Of a stretch of 64,000 nucleotides of DNA, positions 48,535 to 59,853 are shown piece after piece. The stretch lies in assembly GCA_015680685.1 (NCBI GenBank), contig MNCI01036654.1, forward strand, positions 28,822 through 92,821, written 5' to 3'. Source of the DNA: Gnetum montanum (taxonomy: Eukaryota; Streptophyta; Gnetopsida; Gnetales; Gnetaceae). A program made the position numbers and the translations under genes. How positions within the stretch are numbered: the stretch's first letter is position 1; each line of letters starts with the position of its first letter. The notes under the pieces were generated by a model. It made no database searches. It saw nothing but the letters and a program-made list of their open reading frames with translations, and was not told where the DNA came from.

Positions 48535-49060
48535 GTATACACTCCAGTGTATACGCCAAGATCACACATATAGCGTATATGCCCAGCGTATACGCCCAGC
48601 ATTCCAGCGTATGCGTCCAGCGTATACGCCTGGCACTCCAGCGTATATGCCCGGCTCTCCGGCGTACACGCCCAGGTACGACAGATGCACACGCTCAACA
48701 ACAAGATCTCCAATGACAGCATGAAGATAACACCGAAGAGCAAGGATTGAAGCAAGTGGACATCCTTCGGCGTATACGCCCGGCGTGTATGCCCAACATT
48801 CACCAGCGTATACACCCAGCGTATACACCCGATGCTCAGCATACACGCCTCACACGCACGCTCAGCAGGTGCAACGGGAGCAAGAATTGAAGCAGGTCGA
48901 CGTCCAGCATCCATCAGCGTATACGCCCCAGCGTGTACGCCAGCATCCATCCAAGTCCATGACCAGCGTATACGCCCAGCGTATACGCCGGTCTGTTGTA
49001 GCGTATACGCCCAACGTATACCGTGTTTCTAAATTGTAAATGCCCGGTCTATACGCCACG
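48535..49060 (+). promoter_or_regulatory. Solo LTR word array GCGTATACGCC (upstream of TATA)
   Basis: Pairs such as GCGTATACGCCCAGCGTATA are near-perfect palindromes around CCAG/CTGG. Variants with GTGTAT, ACACC and ATGCC are single CG losses. A longer duplication of about 148 bp (AGCAAGGATTGAAGCAAGT near 48736 and AGCAAGAATTGAAGCAGGT near 48884) underlies part of it. It ends just before TATAAATA. Confidence 0.8.
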
Positions 49061-49096
49061 TGTCTCCCAGTCCAATTTTCCCGGTAACCCTACCCC

Positions 49097-49104
49097 TATA
49101 AATA
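49097..49104 (+). promoter_or_regulatory. Solo LTR TATA box
   Basis: CCCCTATAAATAGCCC context is a textbook plant TATA box. Transcription would start near 49130. Confidence 0.75.
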
Positions 49105-49915
49105 GCCCAGTTTTCTGTAAATTCGAGGTCGGCAAAAATTTACGAGAGCAGACCCAGAGCAATTACGCTGCAAACAAGAGCCCAGAAACCCCTTTACGCT
49201 TACGCTTACGCCGGAAGTTCTGTACGCCGAGCACGATCCGCGCTCCGCCCATCGTGCCAACCAGCTACATCCCTGCATCCACCGGGGCTTTACGTCTGCC
49301 TCGTGTCCCTACACGACTGCGTTAGACCGGTGCACAACATTTTGACTCTGTAATCCACTGTTTACTTTTGTTGCAAGTTCTTTTACAGTTTTATGTCAAT
49401 TTGGCCCACGCTTCGTTTACGCCTGTTTACGTTCACGCTCCATTTACGTTTGTATACGCCTGCTGCTTACGCTGTTTACATTTGCTTACGCTCTTTACAC
49501 TTGTTTACGCTGTTTACGCTTCACGCCTGTATACGCTTACGCTGGGCCTATATTCGTTTACGCTGTTTACGCCCGACCCTATTTACGCCCCTTTACGCCT
49601 ACGCTCTGTCTGTGTCTGTTTCACTGTTTATGCTCCATTTACGCATAACCCAGCGTATAACACTTCGGTGGCGCTCGGGGAAATCCTTGTCTGATCTGTG
49701 TGCGGACCACCCAAGGTACCCTACCTTCGTGCATTCCAGCTCGCCCTCAGGCGAAGGTAGGGTCATTTGTGCTCGTCCCGCGATCCCGCGGTTCCCGTTT
49801 TCCCTTCCAGCCGAGGACCGACAATTTCGGGCGATACATTTACAATGAATTTTTACCTTAGGTTTCATGGGATGGAATTACAAAGATTACAACATAAAAA
49901 TTTTGTGGTGTTTCA

Positions 49916-52900
49916 TGCACCACTAAATCTTCTAATGGTAATAGACAGTGACTCTCTAATATCCTCAACTAGTGGGTTCTAAACCTACATGGTTGGAACA
50001 ATATGTTTTACCCAAGGTTTGGAAAATTGGGATGGATCATGACTTACCCATTTTTCATCTTTCTTAATCACTAGGAATTTTGCAAACCTCCTTAAATATG
50101 TTGCAAAAAATAAAAAATGCATATGACATATTATTTGAAGGTTGTTCTGGAGTTTTTGGATCTCATCTCGTAGCCTGGAGACCAAGTGAGTAGCCTAGTT
50201 GAACTAAGCACCCTTGGTGGGGATCTTTTTCATGGTCTAAGCTTGTCAAATGCCAAGGATGTTTTTCTATAATAGCAAAATGGGAGTGGAACAATGGATA
50301 CATCTCATTAACCTCTATGACCTGGCATTGGTCTAGAGGCAACTCACTATTTCTACAATGAGTGTTAAGCCATTCTTCCACATCCTCTATGTGATCCACC
50401 TCTTTCCCTACTTTTGTGGCAACATTCATTCCATCACATTGATGCTAAAGAGGTTAATGTATGTGGATTTATTAATGGTCAAAGTGACAGGTACACTATG
50501 CATATGAGAGATGAATTTCTTAACTCCTTTGCCAAGAAGTAAATGATATTTACCATCTCTATTGTAGGCATGAATGGACTAGGAATTAGAAAAAGATTAA
50601 GGAAACCTACATTGATAATCTTTTCCTGGATCTCTCTAGGTGCTCTACTAGCTAGCCATTCTTGTGCTAAGTCTACTTTGCCCTACTTAAGGATGAATGT
50701 CTTCTTCACATGTCCTGAGGTGTTCATAGTAATAGTAGATTTTGGCACAAGATCTACAACACAACATGGACAACTAGGTAGCCTTTAAGCATGAGCAGAT
50801 CATGCAAAACCAAAACAAAAATAAATATATAACAAACATGGAAAAAAATTTAAATTAAACTGATAACTATATAATTACACAAGTAAGACCTAAGTAACTA
50901 AAAAACAACATAACTTAAAAATGTTGACATTAGTAAACAAAAAATTAAAAAGTAAGAACTATTAAATTTTCTCATCTAGTTTAAGTAATGCAAGGGCCCT
51001 AAAGCCCATAGGTGCATGTATTCCTAAGTCTGGAACAATCCACCAAACATGAGCAGTCCCATTGGACACACTCTTATGGTAGAATTGAGAGTAGCATGAT
51101 ATATATATGGTAAAATCATTTTCTAGTTGCTTTAATACCATAGGCCTCACTGATGTATTTTGAACAAAAACATCCAATGCTATATGTACCAAGGGTAGGA
51201 CTTGATCACTCTTAACAAATCCTCCATCATGCACTCTATACTTGTGGTTTATAAATGTAACAAAAAAATTATTAAAACCAAATATCCTAATGAAAAAAAA
51301 TGAACTAAAAACTTAGAAAGATACACTTCCAAGTGGTAGAAAGTGTTAGAAGGATTTTGAAATAAAGTATGGACTTGGTGGCCTATCATTAACTTGTTGT
51401 TGTCATTATATTGATTAAACTTGGGCATATACCAAGTTTGGGATAACTTTTGTGTTCTTGGAATATACATGTCATCATGATGGTCATCTTTCATATGAGT
51501 GGTAGGGTTATCTACCATGAACTTGATGATAAGGCTTGCAAAATGGGGTAGCAAAGTCTCCATAATAACTTCTATGATGTTAGAGGCCAAGTGTGACCAT
51601 AAGATCACATTGAAATTCTTAAGTAAGAAAGCTAAGAACTCTTTGGTCCTAGGCCTAAACCAAAGGGAACCATGATCCAGAACCATGTCAAAAGACAAAC
51701 TATTGGATCCTAGGGTGTTGATGTAGCACAAAAGCCCAACCAATTCAATGACCACTAGGATGGATTTTAAAAAGGCCCTACACAACAAAAAATAATCATT
51801 AAAACATAATACAATGGTAAGAAAAATTCAACAACTTCTAAACAAAAATGAGAAAATATAATGTTAATTTTAACATATAAAATTAGACCACTAAATTCAC
51901 AAGTGATAACCATCATAAACAAAACAAAATTCAACTAGAAACTAAGCAAAAAACTAAGTAGCCTATTAACATAGATTGCAATCTCATAGTTGATATATGC
52001 ATAAAAAATTACAAAAAATTTATTTCAAGCATTGAAACTATGAAAATAATATTGTAAAACATTTAAATGCATGATAAAAATGCATTAACTTATGCAATAA
52101 ATTTTAACTTGAATTCAATGAAATTTTGGCTAGAAATCTTGGTTTGCAGTGAAGCAGTTGTAGTAAAAACTCTAGGAAAGCTAGATAAAAAAATTTCAAA
52201 AAATTTAAGAATTTGTTAAAAACTAGTGTACATCATGTAGATATCCATTAGAAGCCTAAAAAATGACCAATAAAATCCAAAAAGTAGACCAACACTACCT
52301 GTGTAATCTGGGAAGCTTGTAGTTTTAGACGTAAAAACTGCAATGGTACAGTGTAGTTCATGTAGGCAAACAATTGATAACAATTTATTGAAATTTTTTT
52401 CTAAGGCTAAGAAATGTAGATATGCATAATTTAACAGAAAATATATTCCACCACTGTAATAATAAGAATAGAAAGGTTAACAAAGCAGATTGAAACCACT
52501 TTGAATTTTTTTTCAGAAAACCTAGTTTGTAGTGAAACAGTTGCAGTAAAAACATTGGGAAAATTGTGAAATGTTTTTTAAAAAATCATAAAGCCTATGT
52601 AAAACCCTTATAAACTACCCTAACAATCCCTAGGAGGCTACAATGTTCATAGAAAATTGCTAAATTATGTCAACGTTGTTGGTCCTTGCAAGGTAAACAA
52701 AGGTAAAAATTGAAAAATCACTATGCACTAGTCCATGAAACAAATCATAAAAACTCAACTAAAGCTCCAAAAATAGTGATTTAAAAATTGATATGACTGT
52801 TAAACCTTATAGAATAATCCTATTTCTATAAAAATTGAAAATATTTTACCACATTCTTATAAAAAATATTTCAAAGATTGATCTCTTTTTGGTAAGAAAT

Positions 52901-53239
52901 TGGCAAACAAGCATAGGATGGGCTAAATAAAACATTTAAAATTTTTTACAAAAATGACCTAAGGCCAAAACCACAACATGAACACATCATTAAAACCTAG
53001 ACACAACATTCAAGCCATTCAAAACCAAAATTCTTTAATCACATAGGCCTAGACACTACAAAACGCCTCCATAGTTTAGCTAAAAACTGGTAAAATATAG
53101 TCAAAGAAGGGTACCTGGAAGTCATGCTAGATGAGCCTTTACCAATGAATGGCTATGGTAGATGGGAAATGCCTCTAGCAATAGCACCTACCTCATCCAT
53201 GGCAAGGTTTTTTCTAGGTCCTCCTTGTCTCTTGGACAT
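49916..53239 (-). pseudogene. E4 antisense gene, 5' half (exons 1-4)
   Basis: Exon 1 53239-53115 starts M-S-K-R-Q-G-G-P-R-K-N and ends S-S-S-M-T-S at a clean CCAG/GTACCC donor. Intron 1 is 53114-51778 (acceptor TTGTGTAG). Exon 2 51777-51327 is the best preserved phosphatase-like domain. Exon 3 51240-50965 opens Y-R-V-H-D-G-G after CCACAAG. Exon 4 begins 50782 and is interrupted by E2 at 49920. The basic start suggests nuclear or nucleic-acid contact; inference. The other half is 26137-24202. Confidence 0.75.
51327..51777 (-). pseudogene. E4 antisense exon 2: FCP1/SCP-like domain, best copy
   Basis: Open for about 150 codons. Landmarks: I-L-V-V-I-E-L-V-G-L-L (position of D-x-D), S-L-W-F-R-P-R-T-K-E-F-L-A-F, N-F-N-V-I-L-W-S-H-L-A-S (family V-V-W-S/T-S), T-Q-K-L-S-Q-T-W (family K-x-L-x-x-L-W), Y-N-D-N-N-K-L-M-I-G-H-Q (family Y-N-x-x-N-T-L-L-x-D-D-S), F-Q-N-P-S-N-T. 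The fold landmarks and the N-P turn are kept while every catalytic Asp is replaced. Known family members dephosphorylate the RNA polymerase II tail; this one should not be active. Confidence 0.55.
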
Positions 53240-53629
53240 CTTGGGTAGATAAGCACAAAAATCATTAACTCTTCTTCACCTCCTTACAACTGCACTGGCT
53301 TTGGAATGGAGAATGGAAAAGATACACTGAGGGATGAGAAGAATAAGGCCAAGAATGATTAGGAAGCCTAAATGGCTACAAGAACTGGGCTAGAAAGAAT
53401 GGTTTTCATAAACATTGAAATGAAGAAGCCTTCCTAACATTGATACAATAACCTTCACACACATAATGCCTACATAACATTTAATGAACTCCATGTTCAC
53501 ATATGGAAAGTGAAAAGTATGACAAGTTTTGTAGGTGTTTAATTTCAAATAACCATTTAACACTAGGTGGACCCCACCAGGCACCTCTCAAGTAAACCAC
53601 CAAAAATTCCAATACAATGGGATTTACAA

Positions 53630-55210
53630 CTTTGAACCAAAAATACATTGGGATTGATGCTCAAATACAATATTTAAACCTTGGAATGGATTACAAGCTC
53701 TAACCATGACCAATTAAAAACTCCTAGCCATCCATCCTTAACCCATTGATATCAATAAAGTCCTATCCTAAATTGGAAATTTGGACATTTCCATCGGAGG
53801 ATTCCAAGTATCAAAAGTTATCAAAATACATCCAAAATAAGGCGTTCTAGGTATTAATACATTGTCCATCACTAACCAGACCTTCAAGTAATCTCCAACT
53901 TGTTAAACCAAGCCCCAAACCCTAATCAAAGCATCTGGTATCTTTGAAACCTTGTAAACCCTGTCAAAAGATTTCAAAATCCATATTTTTTGTAAAAGTA
54001 CACTAGCAAGAGCAATAAATACACTATCTAGCATATCTGTGGGTGGATTGGGCATAATATGAACCAATAAAGCCTTTAATAATCTACAAAATTGCAAGCC
54101 CTAGCCTTTACACCTTCTCGAAGCCTCTAGTAATCCTAAAATCCCAAATGACAAGCCTATGAAAAGTCAAAACTAATTCAAACCTAGGAAATATGCTAGG
54201 ATGAGCTAAAAATACACTAGCCAGTGTATGTTTTGTAAGAAAATCCAAGAACAATTCATCAAATAGCCCAATCAACCTTCATATATCTCATTCTAGGTCC
54301 AAAACCTTGCTGGAGCCTTTGATAGCCATGAAGCATTGAAAATTGAGCTAAGAAATGGTCAAAATTATTCAAATACTATAAAGATACATTAGCATCAACC
54401 AAAACTATGTCACCTAGGGATTTTTTGAGGAGAAGTAGCCAAATCAAGACTTCATTAACCTCATGAATCACTATTTTTGAGCCCAAACCCTAGCCATAGA
54501 CACCAGTGATCTCAAAAGCCAAAAAACCAAGTTAATTGATCACCTAGATTTCCCAAAGGCCTAGGTTTCATTAAAGATATGCTCACATCAGCATTTAATA
54601 TGCTAGTCAGTGTAGCTTTGATTTCAAAGATAGTTTCAACATCCCCACAACACTACAAATGGTTTCAAACTTGATTGGAGAAGCCTAGAACCCCGAAACC
54701 TGAAACCAGTTGCCACTTGACCTCATTTTTAAACATGAAAAGATCAAATTACATCAAAAATACGTTGGAGCTATGTAGGAATATGTTAGATAGTGTATTT
54801 TTTAGTTGTAGGGCTTCAAATTACACTTTTAAAACTAATTTTGACCTCCAAATGACCATATGGTAATCTTGACACCCCTAGGTTACCCTAGGAGACTGTT
54901 GAAGCAAAAATTTCAAGCTTGAAACATCATAAAATAATTTTTCCCATAAAAATATGCTAGGGCCTATAATAAATACGATGTCTAGTGTATTTTTCAGGTC
55001 TAGGTAGCATTCAAGGCCTTTAGGGATCAAATTAACACCAAAATCAATCAATTTCCATTCCCAGTTCAGTGTGCTAATAGTGTAGGGCATTAGAATATTG
55101 AAACTGGTTCAAATGAACCTTAGAAAATACATTTCACCAAAAGATACACTGTGACCTGCAACAAATACACTAGCCAGCATACTTTTTGTGAGGACCAACG
55201 TAGTTTTTCA
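53630..55210 (+). repeat. E4 internal tandem array, period about 187 bp, word AATACACTAG/CTAGTGTATT
   Basis: Nine monomers with words near 53642, 53826, 54010, 54210, 54380, 54575, 54757, 54950 and 55140. Best form is AAATACACTAGCCAGTGTAT. Text between words includes GTCCAAAACCTTGCTGGAGCC, like AGAACCCTGTTGGAGCATG in the E1 array, so the arrays share ancestry though their words differ. 53240-53630 is 5' UTR and upstream of the antisense gene. Confidence 0.8.
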
Positions 55211-55299
55211 AAAATGCTTCATTTTAGCTTCAAACAAGCTTAAAATGACCTTCCCAATTGCCCAATCTCTCCTATTGACCTTGGAGTCTCTTGCCATGG

Positions 55300-56010
55300 T
55301 TCACTAAGGCCTAAAACTAGGAAAATGTAATCCTTATTGCCAAGATTAATCATGTTTTATCATATGTTACCCACCTTGATTGGTTTGGCCTTGTTTCATT
55401 GTGTTTTGGCTTGATTCGACCTTGTTTTACATTATTGACCATCATTGTCATATCATTTGGTGTCATTTGGCTTTATTTTCATTATTTTCACATCATTTGG
55501 CCTTGTTCCAACACATGTTTCTATCATTTGACACCATTTGGACTATAGTTGACTTGATTTGACATCAGTTGATGTCATTTGACATTATTTAGGCCTTATT
55601 TGATCTTGCTTGACATTATTTTATGGGGTTTGACCATCATTTGGTCCCATTTCATCATCATTTGATGTCATTTGACCATCATTTGGCCTTCATTTGGTCT
55701 CATTGCATACTATTTTGTCTCGTTTCATCTTATTTGCCTTAACTTCTTCTTATGGCCTTTTTTGACCATGTTTTGACCTTGCTTGACATCATTGCATGGG
55801 GGTTCAATTATTGTATGCCCTTCATTTGGCTCAATTTTATTTCATTCTGACTTTTTCCTCACATTATTTTCTCTAACCTACCTCTTATAACCTTTGTTGA
55901 TCATGTTTGAACCTTGTTTGGATTTTGAGTTAATGTGTTTTGACTCATCTATGCATTATCATTAGAGTATTTTGCATTTTTTGATCTTATCTTCTCATTT
56001 TATCATACAA
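55300..56010 (+). other. E4 pre-pol spacer
   Basis: Iterated TTTGACCTTG and CATTTGG text, pyrimidine-rich, without gene. Same slot and style as E1 8285-8831. Ends TTTATCATACAA before the pol frame, a decayed acceptor (CAG to CAA). Confidence 0.5.
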
Positions 56011-58822
56011 GTTCCACTTAATATGCTTATGGTTGATGTGAAAGATTGGAGTATGGACACATGGATGCAATGATTCATTGACCTTAATCACAAAGATCTT
56101 AAGTCTGAGAGCCTGGTCGACCACATACCATTTATAGAAAAGCCTCTCGAATGGCCTGAACACCTAGTTAATACCCTTGATCTTGAGGTTGGCAACATTA
56201 TTGAAGACCTTCTAGTTGAGGTTCCTTTCACAATAGATAGTGGTTAGGAGAAAACACTAAAATTAAGTTTCTCACTAGAATCTCAATAGGCTCAAGACAT
56301 CACCAATGTCCTCCAAGACAACATTAAAACCTTTGCTTGGTCATATGAAGATATGATAGGATTTGATCCACACTAGTGCACACAACATCATAATAGATCC
56401 TAGTATCAAACTAGTTAATCAAAAGGTTTGCAAGATTAGACTAGATCTAGCTTTAATAGTTTATGAGGAGATCATGAAACTTTATCAAGTTGGTTTCATT
56501 CGAGCTATTGACTACATAGATTAGATGTCCAACATAGTGGTAGTCCCTAAGAAAAATGAGAGTATACGTATTTGTATTAATTCCAAGAGCTAAATAAGGT
56601 AACTATTAAAGATGATTTCCCTTTGCCTAGTATTGACCAACTTATTGATACTACAACTAGACATGCCTTGTTATCCTTCATGGATGGGTTCTCGAGATAC
56701 AACCAAGTTAGGATTAACTTAGAACATCAACTTTATATGACCTTCATGATCCCTTGGGAAACATTTTATTATGCCATGATGCCCTTTGATTTGGAGAATG
56801 CAAGCATAACCTATCAATGAGCCATGATGTACATATTTAATGATTACATGCTAGGATTACTTAATGACTACATGGATGATGTAGCTATTAAATCCAAACT
56901 AGCCAATGACCATGCACATGATCTTGACCTAGTACTTAAGTGATGTCTTAGATATGAACTTAGGTTCAATCCTAAGAAGTGTGTCTTTGGCATCAAAGCC
57001 AATAAGATGCTTGGCTATGTTGTGTTCGAGGCAGGAATATGTGTTGATCCTAATAAGGTTAGGACCATAATCAACTTGGCAATACCAAGTAACCTTAAGA
57101 AGCTTCAAGGACTACAAGGTAGATTATAATCTATCCCTAGGTTCATCTCTAGGCTTATGGATAAGATACAACCCATGCAACACTTGCTTCAGAAAGGAGC
57201 TCGCTATGAGTAGACTACCCAATGCCAATAAGTCTTTGAAAACCTTAAGAGTTGACATAACTACCCATGGTATATCCACCACAAAAGGATAAACCTTTTT
57301 ACATCTACCTTGCTATCTTTTACACATCTATTACCTTTATACTTTGTAAAAAATAAGATGATGAAGGAAAGTTGACCATATACTACCTAAGCCATTTATT
57401 AATAGCCTATGAGACCTGATACATTGAAATTAAGAAGTATTTTCTAGCCCTAATATTCTCCTTGAAAAGTGGAGATACTACTTGTTTAGAAGCCAAGTCA
57501 ATGTCATATGCAAGGACAATGTGTTAAGGACCATAACGATCAACTTTTATGAAAGTAGCTATATAGCCTATTGGAAAGCCATAATAGCTGACTTTCACCT
57601 ACACTACATCTTCCAACCCTCAACCAAAGGTCAAGCTATAGCAACACAACTTACAACTTCCCCAGTGGAAGAACATTCAACCAAAGATCCTAAATTCCCT
57701 AATGAGCATGTCAAAATTATCAACAAAGTACCTAAGGATTATGAGGCAATCATGCACTTTAATGGAGCTTCAACTGTGCATAGGGCTAATGTTATTGCCA
57801 TCTTAACATCATCTTCTAGTGTTATCCAATCCTTCATGTATTATTTTTATTTTCCATGTATCAACATGGCTAATTATGAAGGATTAATTAAAGGGATGAT
57901 GGTAGCCCATTATCAAGGAATCAAATACTTGATGATAAAAGGTGATTCACAAATTATGATTAACCAACTAACCAAGGTTTACGCATGTGACTTAGCTAAG
58001 AAACTAATGCAACAATTTATAGACATTGGTATCCAACATATACCTTAAACTAAGAATACATTAGTTGATGCCATTACAACCTTAGCCCTAAGTGTGACAC
58101 CAAATGTGTTTAGCAAGTTGCCTTCCTTAACTATAAATTGTGCTATTCCCACCACACATAACATTGAAGGCATATCTATAGTGACTATTAATACCACCCT
58201 TCAAAAGGAATGGTATGATGATATTAAGTTCTACCTAATGCATGGTGACTCTCCACAAAACCTGAATGCTTCCCAAAATAGTATGTAAAAGATCAAAATA
58301 GTATGTCATTGTAGGCGATAACACACTATGTCAATGATCTTATGATGACATATTATTAGTGTGTTTGGGAAAAACTAAATCTTGCATAGTCCTTGAGAAA
58401 GTTTACGAAGGTTTATGTGGAGGACACATAGGACCTAGAGCCATGGCTATGAAAATTAGAAGATTAGGATACTATTGGTCCTATATGAAAAGTGACTACC
58501 TACAGAAGGTTAAAATTTGTGATACCTGTTAATGGCATAGAAACCAAGTACATGTACTAATTGAGCTACACATTACTCAAATAACTTGATCATTTCAATA
58601 GTGGGAACTTGACATTATTGGACCTATAACACCTAAGTCTTCCACGAGGCATAGCTTTATCATCACTACAACCAAATATTTTATGAAGTGGGTTGAAGCT
58701 ATTTCCCTATGAAAAACAACGTGTCACCAACTCTATAGATTCATACTAGTAACATAGTATCCTCTTTTGGCATACCTCTTACTATAGTCATAGATAATGG
58801 ACCAAAGTTTAGTAGCCAAGAA
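56011..58822 (+). pseudogene. pol: E4 pol: RT, RNase H, second RNase H, integrase start (truncated)
   Basis: Opens V-P-L-N-M-L-M-V. RT has V-V-P-K-K-N near 56542, F-M-D-G-F-S-R-Y-N at 56680 and the catalytic Y-M-D-D-V at 56869-56883. RNase H covers about 57160-57640. The second RNase H (F-N-G-A-S, Y-E-G-L, G-D-S, V-D-A) is at 57740-58100; the frame 57482-58048 is open for 188 codons. Integrase starts near 58330 and keeps I-D-N-G-P-K-F, where E1 and E2 have N for the first D. It breaks off at about 58822, where E5 sequence begins, so the catalytic Glu and C-terminus are missing. Confidence 0.85.
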
Positions 58823-59853
58823 ATGTTATTTCTACATAGATCTATGGTCTTTTTCATTGTTTTGGCCTTGGTAGATTTGGTTTGTAAAATTAGGCTTGCT
58901 GCTTTCATGCTTTTTTTCCAAAACTTAGGGGTAGGGTCATTTTTCTTAGATCTGGACTTAAATTTTTATCAAAATTTAATTCTAATGAAATCTTACCCCC
59001 TTATTTTCATGTTTTTTTAAATGGGTATCAATCATTTTGGCTATTTTTTTGGCTTTCTGAAGTTGGGTTTTATGAATTTTTAGCTTTTTGCATGAAAAAA
59101 GCAAGCAAACTTGTGTGTTTTTTATTAAGAAAATGGCTTCATATTTTCAAAATTTGATATTATGGGTTTGTAGCCCTACATTTGATCTTTCTAATGGATT
59201 TTTTCTTATTCAATCTTGATTAATAATGATGAAGTTATGACTATTTTCCTAAGGTTATACAGTTAGGTTTTTTATGCCATTTTTAGATTTTCATGTAGAT
59301 TCATGAATTTTTCCTAAGAAAATGGCAAGGGCTTTGGCTATTTTTTAATTATAGCTAGGTAGTTATTGGATTCAAATTTCGAACAAAGGTAGAATCACTC
59401 TAATAGGACTTGAAAAAAAATCCAATGAAATTTTTACTAATCCTATGTCAAAAGGAGGTTTGTGTCATTTTTAGGTTTTTCTCCTAATTGGTATTTTTTG
59501 TTTTGAATAAATGGAAAGGGTTTTGAATTTTCATTAAGTGTGGGTGTGTAGGGCTTAATTTAAGCTTTTAAATGATAGTGGACTCACTCTATTTGAAGCT
59601 CAAAATAAATTTTGACAAATTTGTTACCAACCTTATGCTAAAGGAGGTTAATTGTGATAAATACAATTTTTTGCTAGATATGCCTATGTTTCATGTAATA
59701 ACGATTATGGATCTCTGGTTGTAATGGTCATGGCTATAAAGCTTGTAGTTTTAGAATTCCTTCCATGGTGGAATAACTAAAATCTGAGCTTATATGAATT
59801 TTTAATGAATTTTTTTGCTAAACTGTGTGAATAAGGTTCAATCTTGGTTGTAG
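58823..59853 (+). other. E5 antisense intron-1-like sequence
   Basis: T-rich, aligned with E2 36868 onward (ATTTCTACATAGATCTATGG against ATTTCTATGTAGATCTATTG). It ends in TTGGTTGTAG, a clean acceptor, directly before exon 4. The phosphatase-like exons 2 and 3 are absent here, by deletion or as a natural variant. Confidence 0.5.

Larger units (their letters stand above)
48414..49838 (+). mobile_element. Young CG-rich solo LTR of a Tat-like element
   Basis: TGAAACACCTCAAAA to GGGCGATACA, 1425 bp, flanked by TTTAC. The head resembles the E-family LTR head (TGAAACACCAC), so it is probably a relative. U3 (48414 to about 49125) holds some twenty GCGTATACGCC words between 48535 and 49060. TATAAATA is at 49097-49104. 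Beyond that, 49390-49650 is built of TTTACGC and GTTTACGCC words. Many CG sites survive, unlike everything around it, so the insertion is recent or was little methylated. No internal genes; it is a recombination remnant. Confidence 0.9.
26138..49915 (-). mobile_element. E2: complete giant Tat-type Ty3/gypsy element, minus strand
   Basis: Both LTRs and both target duplications are present. Order on the minus strand: LTR (49915-46759), leader, gag-protease (45966-42361), GGCC repeats, antisense gene (on +, 36615-41530), 190-bp array (36330-33290), spacer with GGCC repeats, pol (32272-28790), GGCC repeats, 3' UTR, LTR (27604-26138). Span is 23778 bp; without the 1430 bp solo-LTR insertion it is about 22.3 kb, and about 22.1 kb if the unknown-base run is oversized. 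All genes are broken. It is the reference copy for the architecture. Confidence 0.85.
46759..49915 (-). mobile_element. E2 5' LTR, interrupted by a solo LTR and an unknown-base run
   Basis: Minus-strand start TGAAACACCACA (49915), end CGCTATA (46759). Two things enlarge it: the solo LTR 48414-49838 with one TTTAC copy, and 330 unknown bases. The remainder aligns with the 3' LTR. Word cluster at 47985-48200 on the + strand: ACGCTGGGGGCATG, CTCCACATTG, CTCCATGTTGGGGG. The ACGCTGG form here is the undecayed state. Confidence 0.8.
18955..58822 (+). mobile_element. E4: Tat-type Ty3/gypsy element, split by E2 and truncated at integrase
   Basis: Own sequence is 18955-26137 plus 49916-58822. Order: LTR head and words, gag-protease, GGCC repeats, antisense gene, 190-bp array, pol. 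E2 sits in exon 4 of its antisense gene with TGCAC on both sides (26133-26137 and 49916-49920). The LTR-to-gag distance is only 880 bp against about 2.2 kb expected from E2, so roughly 1.3 kb (late LTR and leader) was deleted near 19790-19835. The right end is lost at 58822 inside integrase. GGAGT at 18950-18954 may be its left target duplication. Confidence 0.8.

Noticed and set aside
48516-48950. 144-codon minus-strand frame and several overlapping frames
   Set aside because: It is a translation of the GCGTATACGCC word array (A-Y-T-P, G-V-Y-A-G repeats) and is open in many frames because the repeat lacks stops. It is regulatory LTR sequence.
49393-49848. 151-codon + strand frame
   Set aside because: Made of TTTACGC repeats in the LTR R/U5; runs through the LTR end. 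Not a gene.
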